A stretch of 64,000 nucleotides of DNA from Actinomyces qiguomingii (GCF_004102025.1 NZ_CP025228.1:3286001-3350000); one strand, 5' to 3'. Positions 28,600 to 37,796 are shown, counted from the first letter of the stretch. A program made the numbers and translations. Notes: generated by a model from the letters alone, not told the origin.

Positions 28600-30624
28600 A
28601 TGGCGCGCAACCGCAAAGACCAGACCGGGAACCAGCGGCCCGACGCCGAGCGGCCGGACGCCGTCGTCGGCGCACCGGAACCCGGCGCCGACCGGGCCGC
28701 GCCGGACCGGGAGGAGCAGCCCGACCCGCATGAGTTGCCGGGGGTCGACCGCCCGGCCCGTCGCCTGCTGGCCTACGTCTTCCACTACTACCGGTGGCAG
28801 CTGATCGTCGTCGCCATCAGCATCGTGATCGCCTCGGTGGCCTCCACCATCGCCTCTATCTTCATGCAGCGGGTGGTCGACGACGTGATCACTCCCGGCC
28901 TGAGCACGGGCCTGGACGCCGTCATGCCCACCCTGGTGCGGATCATCACCGCCATGGGCGTGGTCTATGCGCTCGGCGTGATCACCAGCTTCCTGTACTC
29001 GCGCATCATGGCCGTGGTCACGCAGGGCTCGCTTAAGCACATGCGCGACGACATGTTCGACCGCATGCAATCCCTGCCGATCAAGTACTTCGACACCCAC
29101 GCCCACGGCGCGATCATGTCTACCTACACCAATGACACCGACGCCGTGCGTCAGCTGATCGGCCAGTCGGTGCCCACGCTCATCCAGTCCGGCCTGACAC
29201 TCGGGGCGATGCTGGCGATGATGCTCTACTACAGCCTCTGGCTGACGATCCTGGTACTGGTGGTGGCCGCCATCATGGTCGGCGCCACCCGGTGTCTAGG
29301 CGGGGCGTCATCGCGGTACATGGTCGCCCAGCAGCAGTCGCTGGCCACCGAGGAGGGCTTCATCGAGGAGATCATGGGCGGGCAGAAGGTGGTCCAGGTC
29401 TTCAACCATGAGGAGGCCGCCAAGGTCGACTTCGACGCCCTGAACCGGCAGCTGTTCTCAGACTCGGAGAAGGCGAACCAGTACGGCAACATCCTCGGGC
29501 CTGTCATGGGTAACCTCGGCAACCTGCTGTACGTGCTGATCGCCTTGGTTGGCGGACTGCTCATTCAGCTGCAGGTCACGAATATCGGCTTCGCCGGCAT
29601 GGGCACCATCACCGTCGGCATCATCGTCTCCTACCTGACGATGGTGCGGCAGCTGTCCCAGACCATCAACCAGGCCTCCCAGCAGGTGGCCCTGATCGCC
29701 ATGGGCCTGGCCGGCGCCGGCCGGGTCTTCTCCCTCATCGATGAGCAGCCCGAGCAGGACGCCGGGTATGTGGGTCTGGTCGACGCCGTCGAGACGGCCG
29801 ACGGTGGTGTTCAGCCCGCGGACCACAAGACCGACGTGTGGGCCTGGCGCCACCCCCACCAGGCGGACGGCACGGTCACCTACACGCGGCTGCGCGGCGA
29901 GATCGTCATGAAGCACGTGGACTTCTCCTACGACGGCGTCAAGGAGGTCCTCCATGACGTCTCCCTATGGGCCGAGCCGGGCCAGAAGATCGCCTTCGTG
30001 GGCGCCACCGGCGCCGGCAAGACCACGATCACCAACCTGATCAACCGCTTCTACGACATCGACGACGGCAAGATCCGCTACGACGGCATCAACATCAACA
30101 AGATCGCCAAGTCGGACCTGCGCCGCTCACTGGGCGTGGTGCTCCAGGACGTGCGCCTGTTCACCGGCACGGTCATGGACAACATCCGCTACGGGCGCCT
30201 GGACGCCACCGACGAGGAGTGCATTGAGGCGGCCAAGCTGGCCAACGCCGACGGCTTCATCCGCCGTCTGCCCCTGGGTTACCAGACGGTGATCTCGGGC
30301 GATAGCTCGAGCCTGTCCCAGGGGCAGGCGCAGTTGCTGTCGATCGCCCGGGCCGCCGTCGCCGACCCGCCGGTGATGATCCTGGATGAGGCGACCAGCT
30401 CCATCGACACCCGCACCGAGGCGCTGGTTCAGGCCGGCATGGACAACCTGATGCGGGGGCGGACGGTGTTCGTGATCGCCCACCGCCTGTCCACGGTGCG
30501 CAACTCGGACGCGATCATGGTGCTGGACCACGGACGCATCATCGAGCGCGGCAGCCACGAACAGCTGATCGAGCAGCGCGGCACCTACTACCAGCTCTAC
30601 ACCGGCGCCTTCGAACTGGAGTAG
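28600..30624 (+). CDS. ABC exporter half (catalytic ATPase site)
   Basis: A 674-residue partner of the preceding exporter. A charged N-terminal extension (~50 residues) is followed by a six-helix exporter domain and an ATPase domain with normal Walker A GATGAGKTT (~468) and Walker B MILDEATSSID (~592) containing the catalytic Glu. Its signature is degenerate (LSQGQ). So its nucleotide site pairs with the normal VSGGQ of the first subunit, while the other composite site is impaired, as in LmrCD/TM287-288-type heterodimers. AGGAGG precedes the ATG at 28600; a GTG at 28594 overlaps the upstream stop. Confidence 0.87.
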   Translation: MARNRKDQTGNQRPDAERPDAVVGAPEPGADRAAPDREEQPDPHELPGVDRPARRLLAYVFHYYRWQLIVVAISIVIASVASTIASIFMQRVVDDVITPGLSTGLDAVMPTLVRIITAMGVVYALGVITSFLYSRIMAVVTQGSLKHMRDDMFDRMQSLPIKYFDTHAHGAIMSTYTNDTDAVRQLIGQSVPTLIQSGLTLGAMLAMMLYYSLWLTILVLVVAAIMVGATRCLGGASSRYMVAQQQSLATEEGFIEEIMGGQKVVQVFNHEEAAKVDFDALNRQLFSDSEKANQYGNILGPVMGNLGNLLYVLIALVGGLLIQLQVTNIGFAGMGTITVGIIVSYLTMVRQLSQTINQASQQVALIAMGLAGAGRVFSLIDEQPEQDAGYVGLVDAVETADGGVQPADHKTDVWAWRHPHQADGTVTYTRLRGEIVMKHVDFSYDGVKEVLHDVSLWAEPGQKIAFVGATGAGKTTITNLINRFYDIDDGKIRYDGININKIAKSDLRRSLGVVLQDVRLFTGTVMDNIRYGRLDATDEECIEAAKLANADGFIRRLPLGYQTVISGDSSSLSQGQAQLLSIARAAVADPPVMILDEATSSIDTRTEALVQAGMDNLMRGRTVFVIAHRLSTVRNSDAIMVLDHGRIIERGSHEQLIEQRGTYYQLYTGAFELE

Positions 30625-30650
30625 CCGCTCCATCTAAGCTCTCCTTTAGC

Positions 30651-30842
30651 GGCTCTTCCGGAAAAGGGTTTGGTGGCGGACGGGTGGAACGGTTCGGGTG
30701 CTTGCCCAACGGTTCGTACCTTCTGGTCAACGATTCGTACTTTGATGCGACGGTACGTACCTCTAGGTGCCGAACCGTCGCGGATAGTGCCGAATCGTCG
30801 GCGTGAAGTGACGAACCGTCAATCAAACGTACGAACCGTCCG
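30651..30842. repeat. ISL3-like end and mirror-image ACGGTTCGT array, copy 2
   Basis: After an ISL3-like end (GGCTCTTCCGGAAAAGGGTT, 30651), direct iterons ACGGTTCG and variants start at 30689, 30709, 30730 and 30750 (steps 20, 21, 20). Past the central ACCTCTAGGTGCC, inverted GAACCGT or GAATCGT start at 30772, 30792, 30813 and 30833 (again 20, 21, 20). This is a complete four-plus-four dyad, 27 bp after the ABC stop. Confidence 0.9.
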
Positions 30843-30925
30843 CCCCGCGAACCACCCCACGACCCCGCCCTAAGCCGCATCCCCACCATCACCTGCGCAC
30901 TAGAACTCACCCAAGTGGCGCACTC

Positions 30926-32092
30926 TAGCGTCCTGCGTCGTTAGTTCGTTGCTGGTTTCTGGTATGGTGGTGTGATGGCGAGGCGAGGACCGGCTCTGGT
31001 GGAGTTGACGCTGGGTGATGGGGAGCGGGAGCAGTTGGAGCGGTGGGCGCGTCGGTGTAAGTCGTCTCAGGCGCTGGCGCTGCGGTGCCGGATCGTGCTG
31101 GCGGCGGCGTCGGGGGCGTCCAACGCCGAGGTTGCCCGGCAGGTGGGGGTTTCGCTGCCGACGGTGCGCAAGTGGCGGGGCAGGTTCCTTCAGCGGCGCC
31201 TGGATGGGCTGGCTGACGAGCCCCGCCCGGGCAGGCCGCCGGTGATCAGCGTGGAGCGGGTCGAGCAGGTGGTTGTTGACACCCTGGAGTCGACTCCCCC
31301 CAACGCGACGCACTGGTCGCGGGCGAAGATGGCGGCCAGGTCGGGGCTGTCGGCCTCCACCGTGGGGCGGATCTGGCGGGCGTTCGGGATTCAGCCCCAC
31401 CGTACCGAGACCTTCAAGCTGTCCAACGACCCCCTGTTCGCCGAGAAGGTCTACGACATCGTGGGCCTGTACCTGAACCCTCCCGACTCTGCCGTGGTTT
31501 TGTGCGTGGACGACAAGACCCAGGTGCAGGCCCTGGTCCGCTCCCAGCCGGCCCTGCCGATGGTGCCCGGCACCCCCGAGCGGCGCGCTCACGACTACGT
31601 GCGCGCCGGGACCACCAGCCTGTTCGCCGCCCTGAACGTGGGAGACAGCACCCTGATCACCTCCACCCACCGCCGCCACCGGGCGCTGGAGTTCAAGAAG
31701 TTCCTGACCAAGATCGACAAGACCGTCCCCGCCGACCTGGACGTGCACGTGGTGTGCGACAACTACGCCACCCACAAGTCCCCCACGATCACCTCCTGGC
31801 TCGAGCGCCACCCCCGCTTCCACATGCACTACACCCCCACCTACTCCTCCTGGATCAACCAGGTCGAGCGCGTGTTCGCCGAGGTCACCCGCGACCTGCT
31901 CCAGCGCTCCGACCACCACAGCGTCCAAGCACTGGAGAAGGACCTGCGCCAATGGGCCACCCACTGGAACCAAGACCCCAAGCCCTTCACCTGGACCAAA
32001 ACCGCCCAGGAGATCCTCGACTCAATCGCCCGCTACCTGAAACGAGTCACCACCACAAACAACCAGAAACAAACTAACGACGCAGGACACTA
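30926..32092 (+). mobile_element. IS630-family insertion sequence
   Basis: Inverted ends GCGTCCTGCGTCGTTAGTT (left, after TA at 30926-30927) and, on the other strand, GTGTCCTGCGTCGTTAGTT (right, before TA at 32091-32092). The TA duplication is characteristic of IS630/Tc1-like transposition. One intact transposase gene is present. Confidence 0.87.
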
Positions 32093-32093
32093 G
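30975..32093 (+). CDS. IS630-family transposase
   Basis: A 372-residue protein. N-terminal paired helix-turn-helix domains (SNAEVARQVGVSLPTVRKW, then SGLSASTVGRIWRAFG) are followed by a DDE core with Asp in VLCVDDKTQVQ, Asp in VVCDNYATHK and Glu in WINQVERVFAE. The frame is intact. The stop codon TAG is formed by the duplicated target TA plus the first flanking G, so the protein end depends on the insertion site. GTG at 30972 is an alternative start. Confidence 0.87.
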   Translation: MARRGPALVELTLGDGEREQLERWARRCKSSQALALRCRIVLAAASGASNAEVARQVGVSLPTVRKWRGRFLQRRLDGLADEPRPGRPPVISVERVEQVVVDTLESTPPNATHWSRAKMAARSGLSASTVGRIWRAFGIQPHRTETFKLSNDPLFAEKVYDIVGLYLNPPDSAVVLCVDDKTQVQALVRSQPALPMVPGTPERRAHDYVRAGTTSLFAALNVGDSTLITSTHRRHRALEFKKFLTKIDKTVPADLDVHVVCDNYATHKSPTITSWLERHPRFHMHYTPTYSSWINQVERVFAEVTRDLLQRSDHHSVQALEKDLRQWATHWNQDPKPFTWTKTAQEILDSIARYLKRVTTTNNQKQTNDAGH

Positions 32094-32551
32094 ACCCCGG
32101 CCGGCCCAAACCACGGGCTGATGGCACCCACCTCCAACCGGCTGCGCTTCGCAAGGGGGACGCAAGGAAGACGCCCTGTCGTGAACCAGCGTTCACATGC
32201 GAGAGCGCAGTCGCTCGGAACAGCGACGCGGAGCCACCCTCGGGCACGAGAGGCCGCGCTCGGGCGCGGGAAGCAGTCCTCGGGGTCGACCAGGACGCGC
32301 TACAAGCCGCCCGTTACCTTGTTGGTGGTTCCGGGTGGTCCGGGACCGGGCCAGCCGCTGTGGGCATGATGTCTTGCCCCTGTCGTTTGATGATCCGGGG
32401 GGCGAAAGTCACCCATGGTGGCGGGCGGATGGTGATCGCTGATTAGGGGAACGGACCGAGGCGCCTTGGCCTTAGAGTCCTTTCGCAGGCGTGGGTGCGG
32501 GGCCGTCTGCCTGACAGGCTGACCCACCAACACACACAAGGATGCGGAAAG
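32094..32551. other. Noncoding region, includes IS110 left-end region
   Basis: No gene is convincing in these ~460 bases. The last ~200 directly precede the IS110 recombinase start. In IS110-group elements the noncoding end next to the gene encodes the bridge RNA that pairs with target and donor DNA. Short GC stems (GGTCCGGGACCGGGCC near 32338, GCCTGACAGGC near 32509) are visible, but the RNA cannot be defined by eye. Confidence 0.35.
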
Positions 32552-33788
32552 GTGAATATCGAGGATGTGGAGGTCTTCGTCGGTATTGACGTGGGCAAGG
32601 CCGAGCACTGGGCCACGGCCCTGACCGTCGGCGGGAAGAAGCTGTTCGACAAGGCCCTTCCCAACAGCCAGAGCCGGCTGCGCGAGGTCTATAAGCACCT
32701 GGGCGAGCACGGCCGGGTCCTGGTAGTGGTAGACCAGCCGGCAACGATCGGCGCCCTGGCAGTGGCGGTGGCCCAGGCGATGGACATCACGGTGGGCTAC
32801 CTACCAGGCCTGCCCCGTGCGCAGGATCGCCGACCTGACCCCAGGCAACGCCAAGACCGACGCGAAGGACGCGGCCGTTATCGCCGACGCTGCCCGCACC
32901 ATGCCCCACACGCTCAGGTCCATCAGCACCTCCGACGAGGACGCCGCATCCTTGTCGATGCTGACCGGTTTTGACCTGGACCTGGCCCGCCAGGTCAACC
33001 AGACCGCAAACCGGATCCGGGGCCTTTACACCCAGACCCACCCAGCCCTGGAGGCGGTGCTGGGCAAGTGGCTCGAACACGACCCAATACTGGAGGTGAT
33101 CGCCGCCTGGCCCACACCCGCCGACCTGCGCAAGGCCGGTCGGGCGCGTATTGACGCCAAGCCCCGAAGCCAAGGGCGCCAAGCGCCATGCCGCCTGGGC
33201 GCAGGCCATCACCGACGCTCTGGGCAAGCAGACCGTGGTCGTGGCCGGTACCGACGCCGCCGGAGTAGTGCTGCCCCACCTGGCCCGCCAGCTCATCGCC
33301 CTACACGCCCAGAGGCGTGACGTCGCCGCCCAGGTCGAGGCCCTGGTGGAGGCCCACCCTCTTTACCCGGTCCTGACCTCCATGCCCGGGGTGGGGGTCA
33401 GGACCGCCGCCGTCTTCCTGGCAGAGACCGCAGGCAGAACCTTCCCTACCGGCGCCCACCTGGCCTCATACGCCGGACTAACCCCCGTAACCCGGAGGTC
33501 CGGGTCCTCCATCCGTGGCGAGGTGCGTCTCCCACGCTGGCAACAAGCGCCTCAAACCAGCCATGTTCCTATCAGCCTTCGCCTCCCTCAGATCCGACCC
33601 GGCCTCACGGGCCTACTACGACCGCAAACGCGCCCAGGGCAAACGCCTTGGGCCAGGCCGTACTCGCCCTCGCCCACCGCCGCATCCTCACCCCATGTAC
33701 GCCACGGGTCCGCCACGGCTCCCTCTACGACCCCCAACCAGCACACGACCTACCCGCCGCCGCTTGACAAACCACATAGGGGCACCCC
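32552..33788 (+). pseudogene. IS110-family transposase, three frameshifts
   Basis: This starts with GTG (FVGIDVGKAEHWATAL, RuvC-like DEDD N-terminus) and continues through TPGNAKTDAKDAAVIADAAR to the C-terminal Transposase_20 region (LTSMPGVGVRTAAVFLAETA, then FPTGAHLASYAGLTPV). The frame changes at about 32810, 33165 and 33525. The second is confirmed against the remnant at 1-130 (AAGCTCAAATCCAAG there, AAGCCCCGAAGCCAAG here), and each looks like one inserted base. It ends at the shared IS110 right end. Confidence 0.85.
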
Positions 33789-33807
33789 CCCAAACCGGAA
33801 GAGTCGG
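33783..33807. repeat. Solo ISL3-like terminal repeat
   Basis: CCCCCAAACCGGAAGAGTCGG directly abuts the IS110 right end. It is the inverted orientation of the GGCTCTTC..GTTTGAGGG ends of the intact ISL3 element at 35913-37360. Confidence 0.6.
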
Positions 33808-33958
33808 TTTACGGGCACCGAACCCACGTTGAGACCGGCCGGGGCCGCGCGACGCAGCGTTGGAGCGGCTGCGCACGATTGTGGATCCCACGCAGCCCGC
33901 GCCTGAGCCGATATGGGTAGCACCGCAAAGCGCGTCGATCGACGACGGCACAATGCTT

Positions 33959-34363
33959 CTACGCCGCCGCCTTCCGCAGGGCGCGCAGGCCCCACAGGCT
34001 ATTGAGCGACGGCGCCGCCCCGAGCACGCCGGCGAGGATCGGAGGCACCTCGCCCCAACCCAGCCAGACCACTACGGCGAGCGAAACCAGCACCACCGCC
34101 GAGTTGTTCTCAGCGATCCGGAGGATAACCCGCTGCCGTGCCGGAGTCCGTTTGTGCACCCACGTCCCCACAACCAGGAGGAACACGAGCATGAACAAGG
34201 AAATCACACTTGCCCGCGTGTTCTCATCCCCGAACCAATCATCAAGCACAATGCTCCAGGCAGACACCGGCATCAACACCGCAAGTGCGATCAGGTACCA
34301 CGCCACAGGTACCGCTGACCGCGCACCTACTGCCTCTCGTCGCCGTTCTCGCACTTCAGCCAT
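33959..34363 (-). CDS. Small multi-pass membrane protein, copy A
   Basis: A 134-residue protein of unknown family with three or four hydrophobic segments (VAWYLIALAVLMPVSAW, SLFMLVFLLVVGTWV, SAVVLVSLAVVVWLGW, then a weaker one). AGGTGAG lies before the ATG at 34363. It follows the ten-cysteine peptide precursor by 18 bp on the same strand, and a near-identical second copy at the head of the cluster is split by an ISL3 element. Duplicated small membrane proteins beside a secreted peptide gene often serve as immunity or export helpers; that role is inference. Confidence 0.65.
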   Translation of the reverse strand: MAEVRERRREAVGARSAVPVAWYLIALAVLMPVSAWSIVLDDWFGDENTRASVISLFMLVFLLVVGTWVHKRTPARQRVILRIAENNSAVVLVSLAVVVWLGWGEVPPILAGVLGAAPSLNSLWGLRALRKAAA

Positions 34364-34381
34364 GACACACTCACCTAATCT

Positions 34382-35086
34382 CTAGTACGGAGCACCACAG
34401 TATTCCCACCACTTCGTGCAGCTTCGAGCAATACAGAAGGGGCAGGTAACAGCCATGCAAGCCAAAATCGCCTTCGTTAAGGCGAGGACACCACACTTGC
34501 CGCAACAGGTGATCACACGATCGACGTTGATGGCCACGCAGTCGATGCGGCGGGCGGTGCCGTACGGGCACTTGAGGCTGGCCAGTTGTTCCCCACCTGC
34601 CTGCTTGGTTCCAGACTTGAAGGCCGACTCTGGAACATCGTGGGCCGCGTCGATGTCGTCGCCCTGCATCTCGAGGTAGACGGTATCACCTTCAAGGGAC
34701 CAGACAGAGGCATAAGTGCGCCCCTCCGTTCCGTCGGCGAGCGTCTCACGGTAGCTCGCGATCACTTCATCGCTGGTCAGCGTGGCGCTTCGGGCCAGCA
34801 CGGTGCGCCCATCCTCCATGGTCATCTGGTTGCAGTGGACGGCAGCACCTTCGCCGTCAGCATCCGCTACCGAATAGCCGAGGGCAGTCAGCTCAGCCAG
34901 CCAGGCCTCGCTCTCCACGTCCGTGACATCAGCCTCGGACGCAGGGACCTCCGCGTACCAGGGCTGCTCCACCAGAGTCTGCTTGCGGGGCATCGCGTGA
35001 GCGATCTCGGGGAATAGCGCGGATAGCATGGTTCCGACCGTGGCGAAGCTGAAGAAGCCGACGGCGGAACGACGTTTGAATTGCAT
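34382..35086 (-). CDS. Secreted precursor with ten-cysteine C-terminal peptide
   Basis: A 234-residue preproprotein. The N-terminus has basic MQFKRRS, a hydrophobic core and a likely signal cleavage after EIAHA. A soluble region (~residues 33-168) follows. The last ~65 residues hold ten cysteines, including CPYGTARRIDC, VITCCGKCG, LACMAVTCPFC and a Trp pair near the end. The layout, a long pro-region plus a hydrophobic ten-Cys C-terminal peptide, recalls halocin C8-type bacteriocin precursors, but cysteine spacing differs and no family match is claimed. AGGAGA lies 6 bases before the ATG at 35086. A MauE-like gene is upstream. Confidence 0.65.
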   Translation of the reverse strand: MQFKRRSAVGFFSFATVGTMLSALFPEIAHAMPRKQTLVEQPWYAEVPASEADVTDVESEAWLAELTALGYSVADADGEGAAVHCNQMTMEDGRTVLARSATLTSDEVIASYRETLADGTEGRTYASVWSLEGDTVYLEMQGDDIDAAHDVPESAFKSGTKQAGGEQLASLKCPYGTARRIDCVAINVDRVITCCGKCGVLALTKAILACMAVTCPFCIARSCTKWWEYCGAPY

Positions 35087-35159
35087 GATCGATCTCCTAA
35101 TTTCACAGAATTGCGCATGATTGATCCAGGGGCAGAATAAAGAGCCAAATGCGCGATCG

Positions 35160-35563
35160 TCACATGCCTCCAATGATACTCGGCAGCAGCAGGGCAATGA
35201 ACACACAGTTGCGGGAGACCAGTAACCAGGACACCTCGCTCTTCAACGCGGTACCCGCGCAACCGCACTCGGTGACAATCCCCCGACGCAGGGCGGATAT
35301 CATCGCACAGCAAAAACTAGCAGCAACAGACAGCTGGCAACCGCAGCGAAGACAGGAACAACGCCCGCGAACAAGAGAATGCCAAGAAGTATCTCTACAG
35401 GTGGTAGCAACACAGCCACCGCAGAAACGAAGCGCTCGGGGACGAGGTCGAATCCACGGACAACCCGCGCGCCGTGTGACACGCCTGCGCGCCACTTCAT
35501 GACTCCGAAGGCCACGAAGACCAGGCCAACCACGACTCTTCCGACTACTACCAGGGTGTGCAT
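35160..35563 (-). pseudogene. MauE/DoxX-like redox membrane protein, frameshifted
   Basis: The first frame (from 35563) gives VGRVVVGLVFVAFGVMKW, then FDLVPERFVSAVAVLLPPVE, ending at 35300. The continuation ISALRRGIVTECGCAG, then VSRNCVFIALLLPS, is in another frame to 35160. Together they match the four-helix MauE layout, including the cysteine loop CGC. The join is at about 35306-35318. MauE proteins are linked to disulfide formation in periplasmic partners, which would suit the ten-Cys peptide encoded next. The shift could be a real mutation or a sequencing error. Confidence 0.65.
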
Positions 35564-35912
35564 GTGTCGCCCTTGTCATTGCACCGGCGACGGGACGCCG
35601 CCAACTAGAGTGTCACATATCTCACCTTGCGGTGTCAAGCGGCATGCGAGCTCACGGTTTACGCATGTCAACAGCCGCTCAGTGTGGATCAGATCGACAC
35701 TCAACGAGGTCTGCAGGCACAGGCGGCCGCAGGACATGAACTACGCCGCCGCCTTCCGCAGGGCGCGCAGACCCCACAGGCTATTGAGCGACGGCGCCGC
35801 CCCGAGCACGCCGGCGAGGATCGGAGGCACCTCGCCCCAACCCAGCCAGACCACTACGGCGAGCGAAACCAGCACCACCGCCGAGTTGTTCTCAGCGATC
35901 CGGAGGATAACC

Positions 35913-37360
35913 GGCTCTTCGTGTTTGAGGGTGTGGTGGTGGGGTAGTCGTGGGTGCGCGTGTCGCAGGGGCGGGTAGGGGTCGAGGTCCCCGATGATTG
36001 GTGGTTGCTGAACACCACCGATCACGGAGACCTCGACATGGCCGAGACTACCTTTGCTGCCCCTGATTTTGCTAGTTTCCTGGGCCTGGACGCGCTGGGA
36101 CTGACTGTCACCGGCATGCGCATAGATGGCGGCGGTGCACTGGTGGAGTGTCGGCTGCAGGTCTGCGAGGAGGATGCGTTCTGCCGGGTCTGCGGGGCCC
36201 AGGGCGCCCCGGTGGGGACCGTCGCGAGGCGGCTGGCGCATGTTCCGGTGGGCTGGCGCCCAACCCACTTGCTGGTGCGGCTGCGCCGGTGGCGCTGCCA
36301 GGGCTGTGGGCGTGTGTGGAGGCAGGACGCGTCTCGTGCGGCCGCCAAGCGGGCGAGGCTGACCTTGGCGGCCAAGGAGTGGGCGATCCGGGCCGTGGGG
36401 GTGGAGTTCATGTCCATCTCGCGTGTGGCGGCAGCTCTGGGGGTGTCCTGGCACACCGCCAATGAGGCCGTCCTTGAGCGGGCCAAGGACCGCTTGATCA
36501 ATGATCCTGGACGTCTGAAGGGTGTGGAGGTCATCGGGGTGGATGAGCATGTTTGGCGGCACACCCGCAAGGGCGACAAGTACGTCACCGTCATCATCGA
36601 CCTTACACCCGTGCGCGACCGTACCGGCCCCTCCCGCCTGCTGGACATGATCGAAGGCCGCTCCAAGCAGGCCTTCAAGCAATGGCTCCAGGAACGCGAC
36701 GAGGACTGGCGCAGCCGGATCGAGGTGGTCTCGATGGATGGGTTCGCGGGCTTCAAGACCGCCGCCGCCGAGGCCCTACCCGGCGCGACGGAGGTCATGG
36801 ACCCCTTCCACGTGGTCGCGCTGGCCGGGGACAAGCTGGATGAGTGCCGCCGCCGCACCCAGCGCGAGACCACCGGGCGGCGGGGCCGTAAGGACGACCC
36901 CCTGTACAAGGCCCGCAGGCTGCTGCGCACCGGGGCGGGCCTGGTGAGCGACAAGGGCTGGGAGCGTCTCGAACAACTGTTCGCCGACCCCCACAACACT
37001 CCGGTAGAGATCATGTGGGGCGTGTATCAGAAGATCATGGCCGCCTACCGCGCCAAGGCCCCCGCCCAGGGCAAGACCCTGATGGAGAAAGTGATGCAGA
37101 CCCTCACCACCGGCGTGCCTGACGCCCTCGAAGAGCTGAAGTCGCTGGGCAAGACCCTGGCCCAGCGGCGCGAAGACATACTCGCCTACTTCGACCACCG
37201 CGGCACATCCAACGGACCCACTGAAGCAGTCAACGGCCGCCTGGAGCACCTACGCGGCATCGCCCTGGGCTTCAGGAATCTGACCAACTACACCATCCGC
37301 AGCCTCATCCACGCCGGAGGCTTCAGACAACAGCTACTACACCCCTAAACGCGAAGAGCC
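35913..37360 (+). mobile_element. ISL3-family insertion sequence
   Basis: A 1448-bp element with ends GGCTCTTCGTGTTTGAGGG and, inverted, GGCTCTTCGCGTTTAGGGG. The 8-bp direct repeat GGATAACC (35905-35912 and 37361-37368) is the target duplication. The empty site is preserved at about 34124-34131 in the paralogous gene. Confidence 0.92.
36038..37348 (+). CDS. ISL3-family transposase
   Basis: A 436-residue protein. The N-terminal zinc finger (CEEDAFCRVCG, then CQGCGRVW) and helix-turn-helix (VAAALGVSWHTANEAVL) are followed by a DDE domain with Asp in IGVDEHVWRH, Asp in VVSMDGFAGF and Glu in NGPTEAVNGR. The ATG at 36038 was chosen; a longer frame from 35954 starts near the left end. The frame is intact. 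Confidence 0.88.
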   Translation: MAETTFAAPDFASFLGLDALGLTVTGMRIDGGGALVECRLQVCEEDAFCRVCGAQGAPVGTVARRLAHVPVGWRPTHLLVRLRRWRCQGCGRVWRQDASRAAAKRARLTLAAKEWAIRAVGVEFMSISRVAAALGVSWHTANEAVLERAKDRLINDPGRLKGVEVIGVDEHVWRHTRKGDKYVTVIIDLTPVRDRTGPSRLLDMIEGRSKQAFKQWLQERDEDWRSRIEVVSMDGFAGFKTAAAEALPGATEVMDPFHVVALAGDKLDECRRRTQRETTGRRGRKDDPLYKARRLLRTGAGLVSDKGWERLEQLFADPHNTPVEIMWGVYQKIMAAYRAKAPAQGKTLMEKVMQTLTTGVPDALEELKSLGKTLAQRREDILAYFDHRGTSNGPTEAVNGRLEHLRGIALGFRNLTNYTIRSLIHAGGFRQQLLHP

Positions 37361-37796
37361 GGATAACCCGCTGCCGTGCCGGAGTCCGCTTGTGCACCCA
37401 CGTCCCCACAACCAGGAGGAACACGAGCATGAACAAGGAAAACACACTTGCCCGCGTGTTCTCATCCCCGAACCAATCATCAAGCACAATGCTCCAGGCA
37501 GACACCGGCATCAACACCGCAAGTGCGATCAGGTACCACGCCACAGGCGCGACTCGCCGTCGCGAGGCCACCGGCCTCGCACGCACCGTCTCCTGTTTCC
37601 CTTCCTGAACTTTACTCATAACACGCTCCTTTGCGTCTCAGGGAGAACCGCCGGGCGGCTCCCACGACATTTGCGCCGCCCCAATTGCCAGAGCAGCCGT
37701 ACTTTTCTACCGACATCGGCGAGGGAAGCGAGGATGGGGATGGAGGCGAGTCGGGGCGGCTGGTCTCCCCGGCTCTCCCCCATCGGGAACGTTCCG

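Larger units (their letters stand above)
35741..37619 (-). pseudogene. Small multi-pass membrane protein, copy B, split by ISL3 insertion
   Basis: The 5' part (37619-37369) encodes the start through KRTPARQRVI, and the 3' part (35912-35741) encodes the rest from ILRIAENNSAVV. Apart from its first ~25 residues it is nearly identical to copy A (33959-34363). Removing the ISL3 element and one 8-bp duplication restores the frame. AAAGGAG precedes the ATG at 37619. This was probably the first gene of the small cluster, so the insertion may also be polar. Confidence 0.88.

Noticed and set aside
32552..33788. Recoding of the IS110 gene
   Set aside because: Three separate one-base insertions, one confirmed against the remnant at 1-130, are better explained by decay.
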